The position numbers were made by a program, and so were the translations under genes. The notes below the pieces were generated by a model, which did no database searches, was not told where the DNA came from, and was given only the letters and a program-made list of their open reading frames with translations. Source: Clostridiales bacterium (lineage in GTDB: Bacteria > Bacillota > Clostridia > Oscillospirales > Oscillospiraceae). From it: a stretch of DNA of 6,729 bases. This document shows positions 1-4,851 of the stretch, one piece after another. Where the stretch lies: the NCBI GenBank assembly GCA_019418525.1, contig DYBS01000123.1:1-6729 (forward strand). Reading direction: 5' to 3'. Each line of letters begins with the position of its first letter. Position 1 is the first letter of the stretch.

Positions 1-59
1 GGTAGAGCAGCTGATTCGTAATCAGCAGGTCGCGTGTTCAAGTCACGTTTCCAGCCCCA
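1..59 (+). tRNA. tRNA-Thr (anticodon CGT), 3' part only
   Basis: The window opens inside the D-loop. Visible are the 3' side of the D-arm (GAGC), a 5-bp anticodon stem GCTGA/TCAGC (10-14/22-26) with a 7-nt loop and anticodon CGT at 17-19, a 5-nt variable loop, and a T-stem GCGTG/CACGT (32-36/44-48) closing the canonical loop TTCAAGT. The 3' acceptor strand TTCCAGC (49-55) is followed by C56 at the discriminator position and an encoded CCA at 57-59. CGT reads the threonine codon ACG. The 5' acceptor strand and D-arm lie outside the window, so acceptor pairing cannot be checked. C73 is unusual for a bacterial threonine tRNA. Confidence 0.93.
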
Positions 60-63
60 AAGG

Positions 64-96
64 CCGGCCGAAATGGAATGATTTCGGCCGGTTTTT
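64..96 (+). terminator. intrinsic terminator of the tRNA-Thr transcript
   Basis: A perfect 11-bp stem (64-74 with 81-91; CCGGCCGAAAT paired with ATTTCGGCCGG) has a 6-nt loop and is followed at once by five T residues at 92-96. It begins 4 nt after the tRNA CCA end, so it is placed to end the tRNA transcript. Confidence 0.92.
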
Positions 97-134
97 GTAT
101 ATCCATACAGACGTCACTTTACGCGGAACGGATG

Positions 135-177
135 AAAAGCACCGGAGAGCAGGCGTTGCCTCTTTCAGGTGCTTTTT
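135..177 (+). terminator. second terminator-like hairpin, or attenuator, ahead of the antiporter gene
   Basis: AAAAGCACC (135-143) pairs perfectly with GGTGCTTTT (168-176). After one G/A mismatch the stem continues (145-149 with 162-166, one G-T wobble) and is capped by AGGC/GCCT (151-154/158-161) around a GTT loop. A run of five T residues sits at 173-177. It ends 46 nt before the antiporter start codon. It could be a backup terminator for the tRNA transcript or an attenuator in the antiporter leader. The two cannot be separated because no convincing promoter is visible between 97 and 134. Confidence 0.7.
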
Positions 178-223
178 GATTACGCGAATTCCCAGGTGGC
201 GGCTGGAAAGAAAGGAGAATCCC

Positions 224-1816
224 ATGAGTCTGTTCCTGTTTCTGGCCGGAGCGGTGATCCTGCTGTGTCTGGCGCTCAGCCGGCTGTCCACCCGCCTGGG
301 CATCCCGGTGCTGCTGGCCTTTCTGGTGCTGGGCATGGTGTTCGGAAGCGACGGCCTGGGCATCCCCTTCAATGATTACGGCCTCTCGGAGCAGCTGTGC
401 TCCACCGCCCTCATCTTTATCATGTTCTATGGCGGCTTCGGCACCAACTGGAAGGCGGCCCGGCCGGTGCTGGGCCGGGCCGTCCTGCTCTCCACGGCGG
501 GCATCCTGCTGACGGCAGGGCTGGTGGGACTGTTCTGCTGGCAGGTGCTCCACTTCTCCTTTTGGGAGGGGCTGCTGGTGGGGGCGGTCATCAGCTCCAC
601 CGATGCGGCCTCGGTGTTCTCCATCCTGCGTACCCGGCGGCTGAACCTGAAGGACGGCACCGCCTCCATCCTGGAGCTGGAGAGCGGCAGCAACGACCCC
701 TGCGCCTATATGCTCACTGTGCTGGTCCTCACCGTGATGGGCGGCGAAGCCAGCGGGGCGGCACTGGCCTGGATGGTGTTCGCCCAGATCGTCTTCGGCG
801 TGCTCTTCGGCTTTGTGTGCGCCTGGGCGGCCAACTGGGTGCTGACCCGGAAGAACGGCCCGGCCCAGGGGCTGGATACCGTCTTTGTGTTCAGCGTGGC
901 CCTCATCTCCTATGCCGGGGCCTCGCTGCTGGGGGGAAACGGTTACCTGAGTACATACATCACCGGCATCGTGCTGGGCAACGGCCCGGTGAGCAACAAG
1001 AAGGCGCTGGTACATTTCTTCGACGGCGTGACCAGCCTCATGCAGATCTTCCTCTTTTTCCTGCTGGGGCTGCTGTCCACCCCGTCCCGCATGCCGGAGG
1101 TGGTGCTGCCCGCCCTGGCCGTGGTGCTTTTTGTCACCTTTGTGGCCCGGCCTGCCGCGGTGGGCGTGCTGCTGACCCCCTTTCGCTGCCCGCTGCGGCA
1201 GCAGGCCCTGATCGCCTGGTCGGGCCTGCGGGGGGCGGCCTCCATCGTATTCGCCATCACCACGGTGGTCAGCCCGGTGCGCACCGAGCACGACATCTTC
1301 CATATCGTGTTCTTCATCGTCCTCTTCTCCATCGCCGTGCAGGGGAGCCTGCTGCCCGGGATGGCCCGGCGGCTGGACATGATCGACGCCCACGCCGACG
1401 TCATGCGGACCTTCAGCGACTACTCCGAGGAGATGCCGGTGCAGTTCATCAAGCTGACCATGCAGCCGGATCACCCCTGGACCGGCCGGGCCATCCGGGA
1501 GATTCAGCTGCTGCCCGGGCTGCTGCTGGTGGTTATCCGCCGGGGGGAGGAGCGCATCGTCCCCAACGGGGACACCATTTTGGAGGAGGGGGACTGCATC
1601 ATCCTCAGCGCCCTGTCCATCGAGGACCAGACCGCCGGGCGGCTTACCGAGGTGAAGGTGGACGGGGAGAGCCAGTGGAAGGGCTGCACTCTGGCGCAGG
1701 TACACCTGGGGAAGCAAAAGCTGGTGGCCGCCATCCAGCGGGAGGAGCAGTTCCTCATCCCCAACGGGAGCACTGTCCTTCAGGAGGGAGACACCCTGAT
1801 CATCAGCCAACTCTAA
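224..1816 (+). CDS. CPA1-type potassium (or sodium)/proton antiporter with two RCK_C domains
   Basis: This encodes a 530-aa inner-membrane antiporter of the NhaP2/CvrA type, expected to exchange K+ or Na+ for H+ in pH, osmotic or cell-volume control. Residues 1 to about 385 are a run of hydrophobic segments. They carry the CPA1 signatures SSTDAAS (124-130, Asp127), ESGSNDP (153-159, Asn157-Asp158, the likely ion-binding pair) and GLRGAAS (334-340, conserved Arg). A soluble tail holds two RCK_C (TrkA_C)-like repeats, about 404-465 and 475-530, each ending in a PNG-x-T-x-L-x-EGD signature. No nucleotide-binding RCK_N domain with a GxGxxG motif is present. The ATG at 224 is chosen because AAGAAAGGAG lies just upstream; the frame stays open upstream to 95, but that stretch covers the leader hairpin. 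Family assignment is strong. Ion specificity is not readable from sequence. E. coli CvrA is somewhat longer and carries a different extra C-terminal domain. Confidence 0.93.
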   Translation: MSLFLFLAGAVILLCLALSRLSTRLGIPVLLAFLVLGMVFGSDGLGIPFNDYGLSEQLCSTALIFIMFYGGFGTNWKAARPVLGRAVLLSTAGILLTAGLVGLFCWQVLHFSFWEGLLVGAVISSTDAASVFSILRTRRLNLKDGTASILELESGSNDPCAYMLTVLVLTVMGGEASGAALAWMVFAQIVFGVLFGFVCAWAANWVLTRKNGPAQGLDTVFVFSVALISYAGASLLGGNGYLSTYITGIVLGNGPVSNKKALVHFFDGVTSLMQIFLFFLLGLLSTPSRMPEVVLPALAVVLFVTFVARPAAVGVLLTPFRCPLRQQALIAWSGLRGAASIVFAITTVVSPVRTEHDIFHIVFFIVLFSIAVQGSLLPGMARRLDMIDAHADVMRTFSDYSEEMPVQFIKLTMQPDHPWTGRAIREIQLLPGLLLVVIRRGEERIVPNGDTILEEGDCIILSALSIEDQTAGRLTEVKVDGESQWKGCTLAQVHLGKQKLVAAIQREEQFLIPNGSTVLQEGDTLIISQL

Positions 1817-1825
1817 ATAAAAAGG

Positions 1826-1853
1826 AAGGCCGGGGCAAATGCCCCGGCCTTTT
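1826..1853. terminator. bidirectional intrinsic terminator between the antiporter gene and recR
   Basis: An 11-bp perfect stem (1826-1836 with 1841-1851, core GGCCGGGGC/GCCCCGGCC) has an AAAT loop. On the plus strand it runs into TTTT (1850-1853), ending the antiporter transcript. On the minus strand it is followed by CC, TTTTT and ATTT (complement of 1817-1825), ending recR. It sits in the 46-bp gap between two convergent stop codons. Confidence 0.93.
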
Positions 1854-1862
1854 CATGTCCAT

Positions 1863-2465
1863 TCAGATCTCCTGCCGGCCCTCCAGAGCCCGCATGAGGG
1901 TGGCGTCGTCAGTGTACTCCAGGTTGCTGCCCACAGGAATGCCGTAGGCCAGGCGGGTGACCTTCACCTGGAAGGGTTTCAGCAGCCGGGAGAGGTACAT
2001 CGCGGTGGCCTCTCCCTCAGTGTCAGGGTTGGTGGCCATGATGACCTCCTTCACCTCGCCGGTGGCTACTCGCTCGATGAGCTCCTTGATGTGCAGGTCG
2101 TCGGGCCCCACGTGGTTCATGGGGGAGATGACCCCATGGAGCACATGGTAGAGCCCCTCGTACTCCCGGGCCCGCTCGATGGCTACCACGTCTTTAGGGC
2201 TGGCCACTACGCAGATCACCGAGCGGTCCCGCTTGGTGCTGGAGCAGATGGCGCAGGGACCCTCTCCCTCCGTCAGGTTCTGGCACACGGGGCACAGGGA
2301 GATGAGCCGCTTGGCGTCCAGCAGGGCCTCGGAAAAGGCCTGGACCTCCTCGGTACTCTGAGAGAGGATGAAGAAGGCCAGACGCTGGGCGCTCTTGTGG
2401 CCGATGCCGGGGAGACGGGCGAACTGCTCGGTGAGCCGCTCCAGAGCGGGGGGAAAATACTCCAT
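1863..2465 (-). CDS. recR: recombination mediator protein RecR
   Basis: RecR acts with RecF and RecO to load RecA onto SSB-coated single-stranded DNA at gaps, in the cytoplasm. At 200 aa it has the normal family length. Domains in order: a helix-hairpin-helix DNA-binding region with LPGIGHKSAQRLAFFI (18-33); a four-cysteine zinc finger, CPVC...CAIC (Cys58, Cys61, Cys71, Cys74); a Toprim domain (about 80-175) with conserved Glu97 and ATNPDTEGEAT (144-154); and the C-terminal segment YGIPVGSNLEYTDDATL (174-190). The ATG at 2465 is preferred over an in-frame TTG at 2480. GGAGG lies 8 nt before the ATG, and that same GGAGG overlaps the TTG-initiated frame, so it could not serve the TTG. The gene is convergent with the antiporter. 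The usual partners dnaX and ybaB are not adjacent, and no clear promoter is visible upstream. Confidence 0.97.
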   Translation of the reverse strand: MEYFPPALERLTEQFARLPGIGHKSAQRLAFFILSQSTEEVQAFSEALLDAKRLISLCPVCQNLTEGEGPCAICSSTKRDRSVICVVASPKDVVAIERAREYEGLYHVLHGVISPMNHVGPDDLHIKELIERVATGEVKEVIMATNPDTEGEATAMYLSRLLKPFQVKVTRLAYGIPVGSNLEYTDDATLMRALEGRQEI

Positions 2466-2495
2466 GGGAAGGACCTCCAAACAGAATTGACCGGG

Positions 2496-2505
2496 TGAAA
2501 TTTCA
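2496..2505. promoter_or_regulatory. 10-bp palindrome TGAAATTTCA upstream of recR
   Basis: This perfect 10-bp inverted repeat lies 30 bp upstream of the recR ATG. It directly abuts and partly overlaps the first unit of the 11-bp-phased TTCAT repeats at 2502-2529. It may be an operator half-site or chance in a locally AT-rich stretch. No regulator is identified. Confidence 0.3.
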
Positions 2506-2531
2506 TGTTTTTTTCATCTCCGGTTCATCTC
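2502..2531. repeat. three TTCAT[C/G] direct repeats phased at exactly 11 bp
   Basis: On the plus strand TTCATG begins at 2502, TTCATC at 2513 and TTCATC at 2524; the last two extend to an 8-bp identity, TTCATCTC. Response regulators of the OmpR/PhoB family bind direct repeats one helical turn apart. Each unit matches five of six positions of the B. subtilis PhoP half-site TT(A/C/T)A(C/T)A as I recall it. No unit is found at 2491 or 2535, so the array has three units. The regulated gene is uncertain: recR to the left, or a possible plus-strand transcript to the right with TACACT at 2550-2555 as -10. Function is inferred. Confidence 0.45.
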
Positions 2532-2567
2532 AGGAAAAGAAATGGGGGTTACACTAAGAAAACGACA

Positions 2568-2735
2568 GTCTGATCCAGACCAGACGGAAACACCGGCGGG
2601 GCGGCACGGGCATAGGATAGGGCACGCGGCAGGGCCGCCCGTGGGGCGGCTGCGCCCGCGGGGGCAGCCGGAGGCTCTCCCCGGCCCACTTGGGCCCGGT
2701 TCCGGCGGAGCCCCCGGTGCGCGCCGCTTATCATA
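2568..2735. other. non-coding GC-rich structured block between ilvA and recR; candidate structured RNA
   Basis: This is most of the gap of about 310 bp between recR and ilvA. I see no credible protein gene in it. Visible stems are GTCTG/CAGAC (2568-2580), GCCGCCC/GGGCGGC (2634-2650), CGGCTGC/GCAGCCG (2647-2670, competing with the previous one), CCGGCCC/GGGCC-GG (2681-2699), an outer GGCTC/GAGCC (2673-2677/2708-2712), and CACCGG/CCGGTG (2591-2596/2714-2719) that could close the whole. It does not contain the SRP RNA tetraloop region, RNase P or tmRNA landmarks that I would recognise. Very high GC makes chance pairing likely, so the RNA call is tentative. The strand is unknown. Confidence 0.35.
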
Positions 2736-2768
2736 GCCGGCCGCCGGGCGACTTGTCCGGCGGCCGGC
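2736..2768 (-). terminator. GC hairpin just after ilvA, possible terminator lacking a U-tract
   Basis: A perfect 12-bp stem of only G and C (2736-2747 with 2757-2768) has a 9-nt loop and lies 8 bp beyond the ilvA stop codon. Position and strength fit a terminator for ilvA, but the minus strand continues TATGATAAG rather than with a T-run. The plus-strand side (ATTGGGTCTT) also lacks one. It may instead protect the 3' end or allow partial readthrough. Confidence 0.5.
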
Positions 2769-2776
2769 ATTGGGTC

Positions 2777-3988
2777 TTAGAGGACGGTATTGACCACCTT
2801 GGCGTCGTAGCCGGCGGCCTGGAAGGCGTCCAGAATGGCACGCTTGTGGGCGTGGCCAAAGGCCTCGGTGGTGACGCGCAGCTCCACACCGGCCTGGCGG
2901 TTGATGTTGACAAACTGGTTGTGCTCCAGCTTGATGATATTTCTGTTCTCCTGAGCCACCAGCTGGGCTACCCGGGCCAGCTCGCCGGGGCGGTCGGGCA
3001 GCTGCACCGAGAAGGTGAACACCCGGCCCCGGTTAATGAGGCCGTGCTGGACCAGGGAGGAGATGGTGATGACGTCCATGTTGCCGCCGGAGAGGACCGC
3101 CACCACGTTCTTGTCCTTGCAGTTCAGGTGGTGAAGAGCTGCAATGGGCAGGAGGCCCGCGTTCTCCACGATCATCTTGTGCCGCTCCATCATGTCCAGG
3201 AAGGCGTCCACCAGCTCGTCGTCGTCGATGGTGATGATGTCGTCGATGTTTTTCTGGATATAGGGGAAAATCTGATCGCCGGGCGTCTTCACGGCCACGC
3301 CGTCGGCGATGGTGTTGACGGTGGGAAGGGTGACGATGTGGCCGGCCTCCAGGCTGGCCTTCATGCTGGCCGCGCCGGTGGGCTCCACACCGATGACGGT
3401 GACGTTGGGGTTGAGAAGCTTGGCCAGGGTGGACACGCCGGTGGCCAGTCCGCCGCCGCCGATGGGCACCAAAATGACATCCACATCGGGCAGATCCTGG
3501 AAGATCTCGTAGGAGATAGTACCCTGGCCGGTGGCCACGGCGGGGTCGTTAAAGGGGTGGACGTAGGTGAGGCCCCGCTCCTCGGAGAGCTGGGCGGCCA
3601 GCTCAGCGGCGTCATCAAAGGTCTCGCCGTGGAGGATGACTTCGGCGCCGTAGTCCTTGGTGTTGTTCACCTTCACCAGGGGGGTGGTGGTGGGCATGAC
3701 GATGGTGGCGCTCACGCCGGCGGCCTGGGCGGCATAGGCCACGCCCTGGGCGTGGTTGCCCGCGGAGGCGGTGATGAGGCCCCGGGCCTTCTCCTCCTCC
3801 GTGAGAGTGCTGATCTTATAGTAGGCGCCCCGGATCTTGTAGGCGCCGGTGACCTGCATGTTCTCCGGCTTGATGTAAATATGATTCCCCGTGGCTTTGG
3901 ACAGGGCGGGGCTGTAAATGAGGTTGGTATCCAGGATGACTCCGGAGAGCACCGAGCGGGCGGCTTTGAATTCATTCAGCGTGAGCAT
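2777..3988 (-). CDS. ilvA: threonine ammonia-lyase (PLP-dependent, one C-terminal ACT domain)
   Basis: This 403-aa cytoplasmic enzyme deaminates L-threonine to 2-oxobutanoate and ammonia, feeding isoleucine synthesis or threonine catabolism. The fold-type II PLP domain occupies about 1-315. GAYKIRGA (48-55) contains the Schiff-base Lys51; SAGNHAQG (75-82) is the substrate loop; GGGGL (177-181) is the phosphate-binding glycine loop; SGGN (300-303) contacts the cofactor ring. An ACT domain (about 323-403, opening VFTFSVQLPDRPGELA) suggests allosteric control by an amino acid. The length fits the single-ACT class rather than the longer two-ACT biosynthetic enzyme of about 500 aa. The ATG at 3988 follows AGGA with a 9-nt spacer, and a sigma-A-like promoter lies upstream at 4027-4055. 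No ilvB/C/D genes adjoin it. Some relatives act on serine, and tdcB is an alternative name. Confidence 0.95.
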   Translation of the reverse strand: MLTLNEFKAARSVLSGVILDTNLIYSPALSKATGNHIYIKPENMQVTGAYKIRGAYYKISTLTEEEKARGLITASAGNHAQGVAYAAQAAGVSATIVMPTTTPLVKVNNTKDYGAEVILHGETFDDAAELAAQLSEERGLTYVHPFNDPAVATGQGTISYEIFQDLPDVDVILVPIGGGGLATGVSTLAKLLNPNVTVIGVEPTGAASMKASLEAGHIVTLPTVNTIADGVAVKTPGDQIFPYIQKNIDDIITIDDDELVDAFLDMMERHKMIVENAGLLPIAALHHLNCKDKNVVAVLSGGNMDVITISSLVQHGLINRGRVFTFSVQLPDRPGELARVAQLVAQENRNIIKLEHNQFVNINRQAGVELRVTTEAFGHAHKRAILDAFQAAGYDAKVVNTVL

Positions 3989-4026
3989 TTGCAGACTTCC
4001 TCTCTCGATGGGAATGGTATTCTTAT

Positions 4027-4055
4027 ATAATAATGAGTTTTTGACCTAAAGTCAA
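4027..4055 (-). promoter_or_regulatory. sigma-A promoter for ilvA
   Basis: On the minus strand TTGACT (complement of 4050-4055) and TATTAT (complement of 4027-4032) are separated by 17 bp. Each box matches the consensus at five of six positions. The predicted start near 4020 would give a leader of about 30 nt before the ilvA ATG. The -35 box is one arm of an inverted repeat at 4041-4055. Confidence 0.8.
4041..4055. promoter_or_regulatory. inverted repeat TTGAC-N5-GTCAA overlapping the ilvA -35 box; candidate operator
   Basis: TTGAC at 4041-4045 and GTCAA at 4051-4055 form a perfect 5-bp inverted repeat spaced by CTAAA. One arm forms the ilvA -35 element and the other lies in the ilvA spacer, so a bound protein could block ilvA. 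The xpaC -35 begins 8 bp to the right. No regulator is identified. Confidence 0.4.
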
Positions 4056-4062
4056 CGTGTTC

Positions 4063-4091
4063 TTGACACCGCAGACCGGGGCCGCTACAAT
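4063..4091 (+). promoter_or_regulatory. sigma-A promoter for the xpaC-telA-TPM operon
   Basis: A perfect -35 box TTGACA (4063-4068), a 17-bp spacer and -10 box TACAAT (4086-4091, five of six) make this the best promoter in the window. Transcription should start near 4098, giving a leader of about 36 nt before the xpaC ATG at 4134. It is back to back with the ilvA promoter; the two -35 boxes are 7 bp apart. Confidence 0.88.
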
Positions 4092-4133
4092 AAAGTCAGG
4101 TATGTCCCCGCCAAACATGGGAGGAACTTGCAC

Positions 4134-4823
4134 ATGGCAAAAATCAAGAAACGATCGGTAGTGCCCATCTACGCTGTGGGCGTGGTTTGGCTGGCCTGGG
4201 CGCTTTTGCTGCCGCTGTACCAGCGCTGGCACTATGTGGCCGCGGCGGTGGTATCGGTGCTGGTGTATGTGCTGGGCCGGAAAGTGTTCTGGCGGGACCG
4301 GGTGATCGTCACCGCCGACCCGGAGCCCAAAGAGGCGCCGAAGGAGGAACCGGAGAAGAAGGAGCCGGAGCAGCCCAAGGACCCGGAGTTGGCCGCTCTG
4401 CTGGATCAGCGGAATAAAGCGCTCAGTGAGATGCGCCGCCTCAACGACAGCATCGCCGACCCGGTCATCTCCGCCCAGATCGACCATCTGGAGGAGGTCA
4501 CGGGGAAGATCATCGATCATGTGGCGGAGCACCCTCAGAAGCGGCCGCAGATCCGACGCTTTCTGGACTACTATCTGCCCACTACCTTGAAGATCCTCAA
4601 TGCCTACGACCGGATGGACAGCACCGGCGTGTCGGGGACCAACATCGACGGCACCAAGGGGAAGATCGAGAGCATGATGACCACTTTGGTGGCGGCCTAC
4701 GACAAACAGCTGGACGCCCTCTTCGGAGAAGAGGCCCTGGATATTTCCACCGATATCACAGTCATGGAGCAGATGCTGGCCCGGGAGGGCCTGAGTGGCA
4801 CTCAGCTCCACAGCGACTCCTGA
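4134..4823 (+). CDS. xpaC: XpaC family membrane protein (5-bromo-4-chloroindolyl phosphate hydrolysis family)
   Basis: This 229-aa protein belongs to the XpaC family, named because the B. subtilis gene promoted X-phos hydrolysis; its true biochemical role is unclear. Residues 1-8 are basic. Two hydrophobic segments follow (about 11-29 and 33-49), then a charged Pro/Glu/Lys linker (62-85), then a soluble helical domain (about 86-229) with the family-typical RRFLDYYLPTTLKILNAYDR (141-160). With two membrane passes, the tail is probably cytoplasmic. The ATG at 4134 is chosen over an in-frame TTG at 4128, because GGGAGG (4119-4124) is 9 nt from the ATG but only 3 nt from the TTG. It is the first gene of an operon, 28 nt ahead of telA. 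The same pairing occurs in other Firmicutes (xpaC with yaaN in B. subtilis). No recognisable catalytic phosphatase motif is visible. Confidence 0.88.
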   Translation: MAKIKKRSVVPIYAVGVVWLAWALLLPLYQRWHYVAAAVVSVLVYVLGRKVFWRDRVIVTADPEPKEAPKEEPEKKEPEQPKDPELAALLDQRNKALSEMRRLNDSIADPVISAQIDHLEEVTGKIIDHVAEHPQKRPQIRRFLDYYLPTTLKILNAYDRMDSTGVSGTNIDGTKGKIESMMTTLVAAYDKQLDALFGEEALDISTDITVMEQMLAREGLSGTQLHSDS

Positions 4824-4851
4824 CCCATTCCATACAGAAAGGACGATCAAC

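Noticed and set aside
97..223. c-di-AMP or K+-responsive riboswitch ahead of the antiporter
   Set aside because: The space is too short for the known c-di-AMP (ydaO) aptamer and its conserved core is not visible. Only the single long hairpin is supported.
119..1810. Long open frame on the minus strand opposite the antiporter gene
   Set aside because: Its translation is rich in His, Gln, Gly and Pro without domain logic. It mirrors GC-rich third positions of the true gene, and the plus-strand frame has clear CPA1 motifs.
2466..2480. Upstream TTG start for recR (adds MEVLP)
   Set aside because: The GGAGG Shine-Dalgarno lies inside that extension and is correctly spaced for the ATG at 2465, which also gives the family's usual 200-aa length.
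2568..2768. SRP (4.5S/scRNA), RNase P or 6S RNA in the gap next to recR
   Set aside because: SRP RNA often lies near dnaX-recR, so it was looked for on both strands. The conserved GGTCAGG...GGAAGCAGCC type core and RNase P landmarks are absent.
2542..2770. Small open frames (64 aa plus, 73 aa minus) in the recR-ilvA gap
   Set aside because: They are Arg/Pro/Gly/Ala-rich with no good ribosome binding site or motif. They arise from the same GC-rich structured stretch and are better explained as non-coding.
2690..4030. Plus-strand open frame opposite ilvA
   Set aside because: The product is a Gly/His/Val/Asp-rich antisense translation with no recognisable motif. The minus-strand frame is an intact threonine ammonia-lyase.
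4128..4133. TTG start two codons upstream of the xpaC ATG
   Set aside because: Only 3 nt separate it from GGGAGG, too close for initiation. The ATG at 4134 has a 9-nt spacer.
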